A stretch of DNA of 64,000 bases from Takashimella koratensis (Eukaryota > Basidiomycota > Tremellomycetes > Trichosporonales > Tetragoniomycetaceae). Position numbers and translations under genes: made by a program. The notes below the pieces were generated by a model. The model ran no database searches and was not told the origin of the DNA. It saw nothing but the letters and a program-made list of their open reading frames with translations. Positions 34,201 to 48,801 of this stretch are shown here, in pieces; the stretch's first letter is position 1; every line of letters starts with the position of its first letter. Location: contig BCKT01000004.1 in assembly GCA_003116875.1 (NCBI GenBank), positions 1,200,201 through 1,264,200 of the forward strand. Reading direction: 5' to 3'.

Positions 34201-34301
34201 CGGGACAGTACGGGTACGGTACCCAGCCGCCGCAGGGACAGGGGCAGGGGCAGTATATGCCCCCGTACCCGCCCAACCAGTACGGCGGACAAGGGTACTA
34301 G
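31252..34301 (+). CDS. het-C: Het-C domain secreted/ER protein
   Basis: Homologue of Neurospora het-C, a glycine-rich protein whose alleles control heterokaryon incompatibility; the general cellular role is unclear. The start at 31252 gives a signal peptide (MASSHRVALFFALLLIALCFIP). About eleven exons join by frame: SFVEDKAFRHGDIEDVL, GNWLRDYSQAVDVGALKK, HGYATAEFETT, EDFTAHSNWCEL, ISFGYQNVFPHVG, TLLFDIPGF, then a helical region and a tail. These blocks are hallmark Het-C segments (GNWLRDYSQ, EDFxAHSNxxE). The C-terminal about 140 residues are Gly/Gln/Pro/Tyr-rich (GYQQQGYPQQGY), comparable to the glycine-rich tail of the family. Ends 342 bp before the convergent NIC1. Intron positions are approximate. 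Confidence 0.93.
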
Positions 34302-34642
34302 GCGACTTCATAGTGTTGATGAGTCACTCTCTTGGATCGGTCATGGTGGGACGAAAGGAAGGGTGTGAATGAGTCAAGGAATGAGAGGGAAGGGGATTGG
34401 AAGCACGAAACGACAACGAAATGAAGAACAGTAAGGGTACAGGCTGCAACATCGGTCAACAGATTGACACAAGTATCAGGATGGGGAGTATGCATGTGAC
34501 TATGTTGAATAAAAGGCAATAACTGCCCTTTGTCCGTGTTTCTGCCTTAGCCTTACGTATGTATGAGGCCTCGTATATGCTTACATACATCTACATGTCT
34601 GCCTCCGCATAATCACTTCGGTCAAGCCAACCTCGAACCCGC
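34302..34642. other. Convergent intergenic het-C/NIC1
   Basis: Only 3' flanks of two convergent genes are expected here. No terminator motif was assigned and no gene seen. Confidence 0.5.
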
Positions 34643-36867
34643 TTAATGACGCCTATACCGACTCCACCCCCACCTGCCTACATGGTACACTACCAACAAC
34701 ACCACAAAACTCCCGACTACCGCGGCCCCAATGTATCCTGACGCATCGTTGGCCTGTCCAAGGGAACACCATAGCAAGGAGGTAGGGGAGAGACACAATT
34801 TGTTAGTGAACGTAAGAAGAGAGAACGATATGATCCTGATTTCGACACGAAACCGAGAAAGAATACGTACCGCGCCCCAAGCTCGCCACCAATGCCCTGC
34901 GAGACCCCCTCCATCCGGATCGTTCGCTGCCTCTTGACATGGTACACAATTATCACCTATCAAACCCATAATCTCGATCAGAGAGATACTGCGTCAAAAA
35001 ATTAGCAACTCCACTCTTCACCTTATCGAGATACCGCGAGCGACGAGTATGGTTTATAATCTATGATCGGTACTGGGTACTCGGTACTCGGTGCTCACCT
35101 GAGAGCAACCAGGATAGACATCAACGTGAGCGAGATGGACAAGGTCGACATTGTTTGTGCTTTGTTGGCTAGAATCCTCTCAGCACGCTCTGTCCCTGGA
35201 CTCGTCCACTCGTCTTCGTTATTGGTAGCTCCGACTTCATGGTCCCTCGTCTCCCTGATTGCCGGTGTCTCCTGTGGTGCTCCTTGGTCGCCCTCAACTG
35301 TGTCGACCGGTTTCACCAGGTCAACATCGTCCTCTGCATCCGGAACAGCGTCAAGCCCCGGTACCGATGAAGGTGCCGGGACGACAGCATCCAGAGGCTC
35401 CTGGAGACGGAGATCAGGCCCCGCCTTGGCTTTCTCGAGGAGAAGGAAGCGGCCAGAGGATCGCAGATCTGGCTGCGCATAGGCGTAGACCATAAGGATC
35501 GAGTCGAGTGAATCCACCATTGTCATTCCTGTGGTGAACTGTGAGGTAGGGGTATGAGTAAGTGCCTGGAATTGCGATACCCCTATGTGCGGATGAAAGG
35601 CTTGTACTCACCAGAACCTGTTGAGTGTGTCAGCTTAAATGCAGTTTCATGAACAGAGAAGAGTCATACTCACTGGGAAAATGACGAGCTTGCCGTGATT
35701 GATACCTTGCCCGTCTGTGCCTCCCTGTGCGACTGCCGAGATAGCCAGGAGCGCAATAGACGACGCAGTGTCAAAGCCTGACCAAGCAATATCACCATCA
35801 GTACTGCACCTATCCCACCAAATCCTTCCCCTTCTACCCTCATTTTCTCCCCCGATATCATACCCGCAGCCTGTAATATCACTCACCGAACCCGAACAGC
35901 ACACCGACGGGGTACATCTTCCACGGCCTATCCACGGCTCTCAAGACCGGCGCGATGATCCTCACCAAACACCCTCCGCCCTGGATCGCCACTGATCCGT
36001 CTGCGGGACTCGTGATCATGCCACCGTTACGAGCGCGCCGGCGCTCGCGGATCGCTTGGAAGAGGAAGAAAGTGTTGAGGCAGGCAATGAGGAAGAGGAA
36101 AGAGGCGCTGATGGCGGTACCGACGATGCCGCCGACGGAACCGACAGCTACTCGAGTTAGTGGGATGGTTGAGATGGGTAGGGTACTCACCGTCGAGTTT
36201 GGAGTAAATGTCTACACTATGATCCGTCAGTTACGCTGATGCCATTCTCTGATGACTGATACTGGATATCCTTATCCGATCCCTCACCTGATCGCTATCG
36301 CAACATTCACAACCACAACGATGGTCGAATGTCCAAGCGAGAAGAACAGCCCTGGAAGACCGAGCAGTTGAGTAAGAGTATCCCATTTGCAATGTGGTTC
36401 AAGGAACAACGGCTCAACAAGGTGATCAGGGAAGGATAGAAACATACCACATGTGATTGGGAGCTGGCCATGGCTGACGAGCTGGCGAGTCGCGTTATCG
36501 ATAGCAGAGATGTGATCGGCGTCGAGTGCTGGTAGCCGAGCGAGAGAAAGAAGTTGAGATGAGAAACGGCTATTAACATCTAAATCACATGATACCGTTG
36601 GGAGTTGGCCAGACTCACCATGCCTCAGCCCAATCGTCTGCGACCATCACCCAAGCATTAGCAATCCATTCAACTACAGCTCCCGGATGTACTCACCCAA
36701 GCAAGGAGAGCGAGGGAGAGAAGTGCGTCTTGGCCTCTGAAGCAGATCCCAGCCGCTGTCCATGCGACGGCATTGGCCAGAAGTTCAGCGACCAGCAGGA
36801 CCGATGCTCTCCCGATTAGGGTGAGTCGCGGGAGTTGAGCTGGTCGAGACGGTCGAGTGAATGGCAT
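34643..36867 (-). CDS. NIC1: NiCoT-family nickel permease
   Basis: High-affinity Ni2+ (possibly Co2+) transporter of the NiCoT family, probably in the plasma membrane and supplying nickel to urease as Nic1 does in Cryptococcus (family knowledge). Start chosen at 36867 (MPFTRPSRPAQ) before the first TM (SVLLVAELLANAVAW); start uncertain. Signature RH-ALDADHISAIDNATR is assembled across an intron at about 36530 and carries the metal-binding H-X4-DH motif. Further conserved blocks are LFFSLGHSTIVVVVN, VGVLFGFGFDTASSIALL and GMTMVDSLDSILMVYAYA. A 6-nt exon (35612-35617) supplies V-L between IFP and FTTGMT. A roughly 105-residue acidic, cytosol-type insert follows before the last TMs. It ends GWSRYRRH. 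At least ten exons. Confidence 0.92.
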
Positions 36868-37222
36868 GGGTCGTGGGGGGCAAATCGGCAAGGAATACAA
36901 TCAAAAAGAGTTTAAGAAAGAGGAAGAGGATGAAGAGAAAGAAGAGTGACTCGCGCGTCGTCTTCACCAGCGGTCGAGGCAGGTGTTGCCTGGTCCAAGA
37001 CGAATGCGACGAGATCGGAGCGAGGCAGGTGATGGATAGGATACGAGACAAGAGACGTTGACTGGTGGAAATTTCAGGTTCGCGATAACCGATCCAAAGG
37101 ACCCTGATTTATCGCCTTGTGGCTGACTCCACTTGGAGTCTATATCTTGAGGAACCAGTCGTGCAGACGGGCGAGAAAGCCGATCTTCTTCTGCTGGTGC
37201 TTCCGCTGCCTTCTACGCTCGT
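36868..37222. other. Intergenic 5' of NIC1
   Basis: Presumed NIC1 promoter and 5' UTR. An upstream frame with many Phe/Leu residues (about 37050-36870, minus) looks like a pyrimidine-rich leader or intron rather than coding, though a short N-terminal exon cannot be excluded. Confidence 0.4.
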
Positions 37223-37462
37223 TTATACGTTTCCATGGTCGTCTATACGAAGGCCGTTTCGTGCAAACATGTCCATGAGACTCTGAATATACCCGGCATC
37301 TGCTTTTGCTTTGGCCAAGGTTTCCGCTTGCCCCTCGGGGTTGGCGAGATACGCCTCACGTTTGGCCAGCTGTTCCTGCTCGTAGGACGTGATGTAGTTG
37401 GAGCTCGAGATCGATGTGCCGAAGGTCGAGTGCTTGAAACTGTTGTCTGGCGGCGAGATCAT
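37223..37462 (-). CDS. Small hypothetical protein, 79 aa
   Basis: Unrecognised. From an ATG at 37462: MISPPDNSFKHSTFGTS... then a charged, Ala-rich helical part (EQEQLAKREAYLANPEG, AKAKADAGYIQSLMDMF) and a hydrophilic end (RIDDHGNV). Composition looks protein-like and helical, unlike the shadow frames around it. It lies head-to-head with the DHX35-like gene and about 350 bp from the NIC1 start. No signal peptide or TM. Could be a real micro-protein gene or the last exon of something longer. Confidence 0.4.
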   Translation of the reverse strand: MISPPDNSFKHSTFGTSISSSNYITSYEQEQLAKREAYLANPEGQAETLAKAKADAGYIQSLMDMFARNGLRIDDHGNV

Positions 37463-37665
37463 GATGTCTGTCTTTGATGTTATTGAGGAATCACAAGTTG
37501 CCTTTAGTGAAGGAGCATTTACTACAGTGCAGTCCCGCGATTGGGTTGTAGATTTGCTAACTGCCACACTCCTGAACTTTGAAATCCATCTTTCCGACTT
37601 GCTGTCTTGTCACTTGCCCTCATCAGCCCCTCGCAGAGCTCACTTAGCTTCCTGGCCTCGACGCG

Positions 37666-40602
<2,937 letters not shown>

Positions 40603-40958
40603 GGCCTTTCTTCCACTATATTTGCATATGTGCTCCTCCATTGCGTTCCTGCATATGCATAGAGTCCAGGGCTATTGTGGTGCTGACTTGCGGTGGATGG
40701 GTAAGACGAGCTTTGCTATTGAGCATGTTAAAATTGCTAAGAGAAAAAACCGCATTGGGCCGATATAAATGCCCAAAAAACTCAAAACGATGTCCAACTT
40801 GAGCACACCACTTCTTCTGCTCTTACTCCCATCTAGCCCTCGCCTCAACCTCGACCCGATTCCTCACCGCGGCTTGTAACCCTTGCCTACCCTTGATCTG
40901 GCTCTTGCCCCCTCGACGTGTTTTTGCCCCTACTCCGCTCGCCCTAACGCCTTCGCCC
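40603..40958. promoter_or_regulatory. Intergenic 5' of HIS6
   Basis: Contains the 3' flank of DHX35 and the promoter of HIS6 (same strand). No TGACTCA Gcn4-type element was seen. Nothing else recognised. Confidence 0.4.
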
Positions 40959-42351
40959 ATGTCTCCTACCCCACCGGTCCCGGCACAGCGGGACGAGCTT
41001 CTCGCCAGCTATACGCGGAAGAGCGAAGATTCGACAGACCGACCTCGTCGCTTGTCTCAATTCCGACCCTGTATCGACCTTCATGACGGACAAGTCAAAC
41101 AGATCGTCGGCGGTACTCTCGACCTCACCACTACCAGTGCTTCCTCCTCCTCGTCGTCAGCAGCACCAACACCCGCTGATGCTGGACTACGGACAAACTT
41201 TGTGGCCACACAACCGCCGGCACACTTTGCAAACTTGTATAAAACGAACGAGCTGCGAGGAGGACACGTTATTAAGCTTGGACCAAAGAACGATGATGCG
41301 GCGAGGGAAGCATTGGCTGCCTGGCCTGGGGGGTTGCAGTTGGGTGGGGGCGTGAATGTGGGGAATGCGCTAGAGTGGATCGAGGCCGGTGCAGAGAAGG
41401 TGAGTGGTGGTATAACTGCGATCCCGAAGGGGGGCGAGTCGGGTTGTATAGATGGTGATTGAGCTGGTTCTTGGAGAGGGAGAAGGCGTCAAGGCAACAT
41501 ATACAACAAAGGCTGATCCCCCTCGTCTAGGTTATCATCACTTCAGCGCTGTTCCCCGGAGCAAAGTTCTCAGAGGACGTGTTGCGTGAGATCTCCGCAA
41601 AAGTCGGCAAAGACCGTCTCGTCGTAGACATCAGGTACGTCCGGTCTCCTTTCCCTTATCCACCCCTTGCACATGTCTAGTATCTTGTCTTGCAAGGACC
41701 TCATACCTCCTTGGTCCCTCTGTTCTTGTCCCTTGACCACTGCTTACCACCACCACCATCAACCACTCCTAGTTGCCGAAAACGAGCCGAAGGCTGGATC
41801 GTAGCGATGAACGGCTGGAAAACGTTGACTGACATGTACGTCAACGCGGAATCGATCAAGCGGATCGAACAGTACTGCTCTGAGCTATTGATCCATGCCG
41901 CCGATGTCGAGGGGTTATGTCAGGGGATCGACGAGCAGCTTGTAGAGCGTGAGTTTGGTTTATCCTCCTGGATTGAATGCAGAAGTAGGAACGGAACGGA
42001 AAGACTGATTTGTGTATCGTTTCAGGCCTTGGAGAGTGGGTTAGTATTCCGTGCACGTACGCAGGTGGGGCTCGCGACTTGTCCGACCTCGCACTTGTCG
42101 ACTGGTTAAGTGGAGGGAAAGTTGATCTGACCTTTGGATCGTAAGTTACTTCTGCCCTCACCACAGGCTACTTCTTCTTCCTGTCTTGACTTCACCACCC
42201 TTGGCCAACTCTTCTCTCTCATAGCCAAGGCTAACTCGTTATATCTGTCAGCTCGCTCGATATCTTCGGTGGGAGCGGTGTTAAATTCGACGAACTCGTA
42301 GCGCTCGATAAACAGGCCAAGGAAGCTACTCAAGCCGCTGGGCTCGCTTAA
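40959..42351 (+). CDS. HIS6: ProFAR isomerase (HisA-type), histidine biosynthesis
   Basis: Catalyses the Amadori isomerisation of 5'-ProFAR to PRFAR, the fourth step of histidine synthesis; cytosolic TIM barrel. The start at 40959 reads [15 protein letters not shown]. Conserved parts: [18 protein letters not shown] with the catalytic Asp near the N-terminus, [77 protein letters not shown] (second catalytic Asp), [11 protein letters not shown] and [12 protein letters not shown]. Five or so exons with an extra Ser-rich insert ([16 protein letters not shown]) after the first strand. About 300 aa; eukaryotic HIS6 proteins are about 260 aa. Intact. Confidence 0.93.
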
Positions 42352-42647
42352 ATATTTTCAAGGGTACTCATCAACGTGCGGGACAATATTTGTCGTTGGC
42401 GAAAGCCAAGTGTGGCCTCGCGTACCCTCATCTCGTTTCATCTTAAATAGGACGTTGTCTCTCAGATTTCTGCTAGTGATAGGCTTGTTTGGGTCCGAGG
42501 TTCATGGGTCTCCCTTAGCGGTTTCGCTTTATCTTCATCTTGGGACTTTTAGATCTTGTGACTCGTTGACAGAGCTATGCATGTCTTTTGAACTTAGATA
42601 CTGCTATCCTTCTCTTCCTCACCACTTTGCAACCTGGCCAAGTCAAA
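42352..42647. other. Convergent intergenic HIS6/UTP17
   Basis: 3' flanks of two convergent genes; nothing else seen. Confidence 0.5.
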
Positions 42648-45600
42648 TTAATCAATATCGACCTTGGCCTTGCGTTTCTTCCCCTTTGATCCAGACCCTT
42701 TAGTCGCGCTCTCAACCCCGCTCTCATCTCCTCGCCCTCTCATGGACGCGGGCGTGGCAGGGGTCCCGATCGCCCCGGCCGTGCTAGGTTTCCTACTAGG
42801 CGTGGCAGAACCGTTAGATACGGCAAGGTTGGTAGCTGCGGTGGCGGCGAGACCAAGTCCGAGCCCGAGTCCGAGAGTACCGTTACCCATGCCGTTGCGT
42901 TTAAGCTTCGACTTGGCTTGCAAAGACTGCTCAGCGGCATCGGGGCGTTCTACAAGCTCTAGTCAGCGTACAGTCTTTAGTGTTTAAGAGGAGAAACTTA
43001 CTCGACAACAGGTCACGGAAGAAGACTTCGAGCTCGGCCACGTCCTTGTCCTTGACCACTCTGGCGTCGGCCGTCGCCGTACCCAGGCTCGAGGTGGGCA
43101 CCTCTGTCGCCTCATATACAATCTCCCCCTTGACAACTGTCTCCACTTTGACCTCCTCATCCTCTTTCCCCACTTCTTCCGCGGTCGCAGTAACCAGCAA
43201 CTCATCGATGAAGGCATCAAAGAGCATACTAACAGGCGGCAGGGTATGACTTGGACCATCGAACACTTCCACTGGTCTTCCCTTTGCTCGCGCCTGGATC
43301 GCAGAGACCGCAGCTGCTGTAGATGTTGCAGATTGCGCCTCGTCGGCGAGCTCGTCAAGGAACGCGTCTTTCCCAAACATTTCTTGCCAAATCGAGGTCG
43401 CGCGGGCCTGGGGAGCCTGTTGGGCCTTGACAGAGCGCGCGAGAGGGGCAGAGGCGGACTCGGTCTCGCCAAAACGCCAGATCTCACCAGACGGCGAGAC
43501 TCCCACAAGGTGGACAGAGGAAGAGAGCGGTAAAGGGACAATTGAAGTGAATGTGGTCGCGACGGATGCGGTGCGGAGGAGTTGGAGGGTTGGGGAGAAG
43601 ATGGAGAGAGTTGTTGAAGAGGAGGAAGAGTCTGCGGTGAGGAGGCCAGAAGGCAAAACGGCAAAGTGTCGCACAGCCTGTCCAGGAAGTTCTCCGACCA
43701 CTATGTACATTAGCAAAATTCAATCAACTTGGCAAGAACTTACGTTCACATGAGAGCAAGTCCCAAACGGCGATGCCTCGCTTCACACCCGCAGCGACGA
43801 CATGTCGGCCACCGACGCCGACAAAAGCCACTCGCCAGGCATCGATAGCAGCCCCACAGTCGAGAGCGCGGAGAAGCACGTTGCTCTCCGCGTCCCACAG
43901 GGTAACGACTGACCCGTGCGCGAGAGCGACGAGCGTCCCATCCGGTGCGAATGCAGCGCCGTGGACAGGAAGCGACCGGTACGAGAATGTCGATCGAGTC
44001 GTCCAGTACACTGCAGGCCGAAATCTTGTCAGCTTGTGTCTCTCATTTCGTCTTGAAACTGATGGGAAGAGATTGTGAGATCAGAGAAAAGAAGAAGGGT
44101 TTGTCCGCAAAACAATGTTGATAGGACTGTTGAGCTTGAAAAATTTGTTCATCATGAAAGAGGGATGGGAATGGGGTTGAGGTTGGAGAGACGCAGTGAG
44201 AAGATGGATTGGAGAATCAAACTTGCCTTCTGTTGACGCAATCTTCTTGTTCGATACTTTGCCTAAAACCGATAATCAGCTCGGTTCAGACTTTTCAGTC
44301 CGCTTCGCCACGATCTTCTCAGGATTGCAGAATACAAATCTTCACCGCCACGAGGACTAGGAAGAAGAAATAGTAATGTGTTGTATGTTTCTCATCACTG
44401 AAGATGGGGCGAATGGATGGGGTGGGTTGAAATGACGAGACTCACCATGCTCGCTCTTCTTGGCTTGGCGGGTGTGCCAGATCTTCGCGATGCCGTCGGC
44501 GCTCGTGGTAAGGAGGTGCGACGAAGAGAACACCAAGCTGGTGATCTCGACCGCACCGTGGGGACGGGGGAACTGAGTGTTGACGAGGTACCTAAGTCGA
44601 TTAGTCTGGGTATCCTTGACCAAAGTGCCACACTCACTTATCACCTGTCCACTTCCAGATCTTGAGCGTCTTGACCAGCCCTCCACCCTCGATCTCATCG
44701 CTCTTCCTTCCCTCAACTGTGGCCATCCATGCCGAATCTGGGGAGAAAGCAACATGCTCCACCGAGATTGGTTCGAGATGTTTCTCGTCTCGTCTGCTGA
44801 CGCGGTTGGAAGGGGCAACTTCGAGGTCGAAGAGGACGTTAGCGGCAAGTGGGTCGATGAACTGCAATGTCGACGGGTGGGATGAAGGGACGACAGTCGC
44901 CTGGCTGGAAGGGTGGATCGCAAGCGGGTACACTCGGTCCGAGGTGGGTCGCAGTGGGTCGAGGCGAACAGCTTGTCCTACTGAAGAGACGTTGCCCGTG
45001 GCTCCACCCACACGGACCATCGATCCGTCCGCAAAGCCCATCCAGTACTCGTCCTCGCTTGACCGAGCGCCGCGACGGATAGCCACCGAGAGGATTGGCC
45101 TTCCTCCTAGGCGCGGGATATACTCGCGCTTCCCCGAGGCAAGGTGCCACTGAACGAGCACGCTCTCCTCGCCGACTGATAACAACTGCGCGCCCGAAGG
45201 AGTGAATGCAATCGCAGCGACTGCGTGCGCATGCCAGTGTAACGAGGTCGTCGGCAACCGTTTCTCCGTATCCGCATGCTGATTCTGTAACAATGTCGCC
45301 TTGTCCGCATCGAGCTGTCGGAACGCGTCACCCAAACCATGCCATAACCGAATAATACCCCGCTCGTCACCTGTCGCGAACCATTCTTCGCCGTGGCCCA
45401 GTTTCCGCTCGGGCGCAAATGCGCCACAAGTAAACTCTTGGTCCGAGACAAATTTTACGCAGTAAGCCTGCCACTTGTCGTCGCTTGGCGGGCTGCTCCG
45501 TGGTGGGAGCCGGAACACATAGGCTTTTCGACCAGCGAGAACGACGATATATGTCGAGCGAGGGGAAACCATGATGGCGGCGGGTTTTGACCGAAGTTTG

Positions 45601-46472
45601 CCAACAAGATACAAGTAGGCGACGGGCTTGTCCGGTGTGGAGGATTGGGGCTGGCCCAAGAGCGGGACTCGCATTAGACGATGTTGCAAATGCGAGTCGT
45701 CGTCTTTCACCGATTTCCCGGGCTTGGGGTTGGTGACGGTTCCGAAGATCCACCATTTCGAACCGACTGCGGTGCAGCAAATGTGTGAAACGGACCCGTT
45801 GTCGACAAACCGGATGGTTCGGACAAGTCGGCCCTCTACCCAATCCCATACTTTCACCGAGCCGTCTTCGGAAGACGTGATGAGTTGAAGAGGGTTGGTG
45901 GGGTGGAGGATGAGTGCGGTGATTGGTCTGCGATGGCCAGAGGGGTGGGTAGAGGAGAGGGTAGAGAGGCGGGGGAAGGTAGCGTCCGTCGATGAGTGGA
46001 CAAACACGGAGGTGTTGGCAGCAGTGAAGTAGAACCTGATGGAGGTAAGTTCGTGCTCAGACCGTTATCAAAAGGATCGCTGGGCTCACCTTCCGTCGTT
46101 TGACCAGATCGGCGGGATACGTGACACCTCGCTTTGTGCCACGGGGATGCAGTCCCAGCTTGACGCGATCGCCTTCCCGTGTCGGTGTTTGGATCTCGAC
46201 TCTTTCTTCCGCGATCGCCTCTCGCTTCTGGGTACCGCAGAGGAAGAAGCAGCGTCGACAACCTGCTCGGCGGTGCTGGTAGACGCCTGTTGAATCTGAG
46301 GCAGCTTTGAAGGCTCGCCGTTTTTCAGAGGAGTGGATGGATGGGAGAAGGACGGGGGTAGCTTGGGTTTGGGAGAAGGGGCGGCTGGGGATCCAAGAAC
46401 ACCAGCATCGTCCCGCGCCCTGTCCTTGTCCTTGCGCCTGGCTCGCACCTTGGGCTGGTGGACTTCGGCCAT
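42648..46472 (-). CDS. UTP17: U3 snoRNP WD40 protein UTP17/NAN1 (WDR75)
   Basis: Component of the t-UTP/UTPA subcomplex of the small-subunit processome, acting in nucleolar pre-18S rRNA transcription and processing. The start at 46472 gives a basic Lys/Arg/Ser-rich leader (MAEVHQPKVRARRKDKDR). WD repeats follow: GHRRPITALILHPTNPLQLI then TSSEDGSVKVWDW, FATGDERGIIRLWHGLGD, LHWHAHAVAAIAFTPSGAQLL with GEESVLVQWHLASGKREYIPRL (a typical WDR75 block), ITSLVFSSSHLLTTSADGIA and GAAFAPDGTLVALAHGS. A small exon near 44230-44260 (VSNKKIASTEG) bridges to the second propeller. An acidic helical region and a Lys-rich tail (SGSKGKKRKAKVDID) end it. About 1,030 aa, slightly longer than relatives. It shares a divergent promoter with eIF3d. 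Confidence 0.88.
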
Positions 46473-46756
46473 GGCGAGCTGGGGGGCGGGGGGAGGGGAG
46501 AGGAGGGTGGGACGAAGAGGGAGAAGGGGGGGAGGTAAAGAGAACCTCGTCGTTCAAAATTTGTGTAAGGGTGGAGTCGGTGTTACGTAAAAGTGTTGTC
46601 TGCTGCTGCCATGCGTGCCGACATTTGCTTGTGAGCACACCCTACCAGGAGAGAACAATGAAGTTTCGCGAGGGAAAAAAATGAAATCACCACGGTCCAG
46701 AAAAAAAAGCCATCCTCATCGTCGACCACTTCCACAACGACCACACATCCAACACC
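46473..46756. promoter_or_regulatory. Divergent promoter UTP17/eIF3d
   Basis: 284 bp between divergent starts of a ribosome-biogenesis gene and a translation-initiation gene; co-regulation is plausible but not shown by any motif I recognise. Confidence 0.5.
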
Positions 46757-48583
46757 ATGGCTATCGAATTCAGCCTCCCGCCCATCCAGGGCAACCAAGA
46801 CGGGTCCTGGGGTCCCAGCACGAGCACTTTCCCCGCCCAGTTCAAAGAGTGAGTCATGAGTCATCGATTGGATTCCGTCTGGCTGGATCTTCCCAAAACC
46901 CCATACAATCCACTAACCCCTACTAGTATCCCCTACGCCCCCTTCTCCAAGTCTGACAAGATCACCCGCATCGCCGACTGGAACGAGGCCGCTGCCGAGG
47001 CTGCCGGTGCCTCTGGTCGAACCGGCCGCCAGGCGTACGCCGCTGGTGCGCGCCGCCCCGGTCGTGAGGCGTACGGAGCCTCTGAGGCCAACGCGTTCGG
47101 CTACGTTCACGACGAGGACGAGAAGAGCTTCTCGCTCGTTGACTCGGGCAGCAAGACGGCGACGCGCGGGCGAGGTGGTTCCGGTCTCCGTGGCAGAACC
47201 ACACGCGGTGCGACCCCGGCTCGTGGGACCGCGAGGGGCCGCGGGACGGCGTTCCCCACCCGCGGAGGGTTGTCGTCTCGCGGTGCGAGCAGCGGCGGAC
47301 GAGGTGGCGCTCGTGGCGGCTTTGGCGGGTACGACAAGCCTCAGCGTGTGCGCGACTCGTCGGTCACCGTCGGCGCCGACTGGCAGTTGCTGGAGGAGAT
47401 TGAGTTCTCGCGCCTCGGTAAGCTCAGCCTCGGCGTCGACGAACCCGAGACCCTCGAGTCTCACGGTACCCTCATGCCGTACGACAAGGCGTTTGACCGA
47501 ATCAACACCCGTAACGAGAAGCCGCTCGAGATTTTGGACCGCGTAAGGTACAACCTGACGACGAGCGACGACCCGGTGATTGCGCAGCTCGCGGAGAAGA
47601 AGGAGGGCCGCGTGTTCGCGACCGACGCGATCCTTGCTGTCCTCATGTGTGCCGGCCGATCGGTCAACTCTTGGGACATTGTCTTCGAGCGACGCGGCGA
47701 CCAGCTGTTCCTTGACAAGCGCGAAGGCGGTGCGTTTGACTTTGTCACTGTCAACGAGAACGCGATCGACCCGCCCGCCGACTCGGACGAGGCAGGCAAC
47801 ATCAACACTGCCGCCTCGCTCTCTCTCGAGGCGACCTACATCAACCAAAACTTCTCTACCCAGGTGATCAACGAGAAATCCAAGGCGTACACCCCGAACC
47901 CGAACCCCTTTTACTCGCCCGACGAAGAGACCGAGCCTCTCGCGTCGTGTCTCTACCGATACCGCAAGTTCGACTTGTCGATCGGCGAGGAGGACTCGCT
48001 CGACCTTGTCGTCCGAACCGAGGTCGACGCTTACGGCGCCAAGAAGGACCAGCTCATCACTGTCAAGGCACTCAACGAGTTTGACCCCCGGGCTGGTACC
48101 AAGACACTCGACTGGCGCAAGAACCTGGACACGCAGAAGGGTGCGATCGTTGCCAACGAGATGAAGAACAACAGCGCCAAGCTCGCTCGTTGGGCCGTCC
48201 AGGGTGTCCTCGCTGGTGCTGAGCAGATGAAGATGGGTTACATCACCCGTGCCAACCCCCGCGACGCACAGCGACACGTGATCGTCGGTGTCCAATCGTA
48301 CAAGCCGACCGACTTTGCCCGCCAGATGAACGTCTCGCTCAACAACGGTTGGGGTATCGTTCGTACCCTCGCCGACATTGTTCTCAAGCAGCCCGAGGGC
48401 AAGTACGTCCTCGTCAAGGACCCCAACAACGTGAGTTGCATAGTTTACAAAGATGGAAAAGTGCTGACAGCTATCTAGGCTCAAATCAAACTCTACTCCG
48501 TTCCAGAGACCGCGTTTGACACCCTCGAGGATGACGACGAGGAGATGGTGGCGATCGCCGAGGAGGACGGCGAGGAGCAGTAG
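46757..48583 (+). CDS. EIF3D: Translation initiation factor eIF3 subunit d
   Basis: Subunit d of eIF3 (Moe1 in fission yeast), which docks at the mRNA exit side of the 40S subunit and can bind 5' caps. Three exons: 46757-about 46850, about 46927-48429 and about 48479-48583. N-terminus MAIEFSLPPIQGNQDGSWGP, then IPYAPFSKSDKITRIADWN, an Arg/Gly-rich region (RGGSGLRGRTTRG... FPTRGG), WQLLEEIEFSRLGKL, and the cap-binding-like core with LMCAGRSVNSWDIVF, EATYINQNFSTQV, NPNPFYS, LDWRKNLDTQKGAIVANEMKNN (split here only for length), ANPRDAQRHVIVG and NNGWGIVRTLADI. The acidic tail EEDGEEQ is typical. About 560 aa, family-sized. GC-rich with strong codon bias, as expected for high expression. Confidence 0.95.
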
Positions 48584-48801
48584 ATCTAGTAATGACCTAT
48601 GCATGTGTTTGCTTTGGCTTGGATTGGATTTGGCCAGGCGAAAGGCATTGTTCATCGATACCGGACGGCAGCTGGCGAAGAGCGGTTGTAGTAGGTGTAT
48701 CGGTAAAGCTGGATTGTGCCTTGTGACGCCCAATGCGCATAAAAAGAAGGGCGGTGTAAGACCGCACAGAGGTTGACTGCAAGTTGAGGTGTCGTCCGTG
48801 C
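48584..48801. other. Convergent intergenic eIF3d/PIG-Y
   Basis: Short 3' flanks; nothing seen. Confidence 0.5.

Noticed and set aside
31252..34301. Het-C locus as part of a het/NLR allorecognition cluster with the PTP-like array
   Set aside because: No HET, NACHT or NB-ARC domain gene is nearby; het-C is a broadly conserved fungal gene and the proximity is probably incidental.
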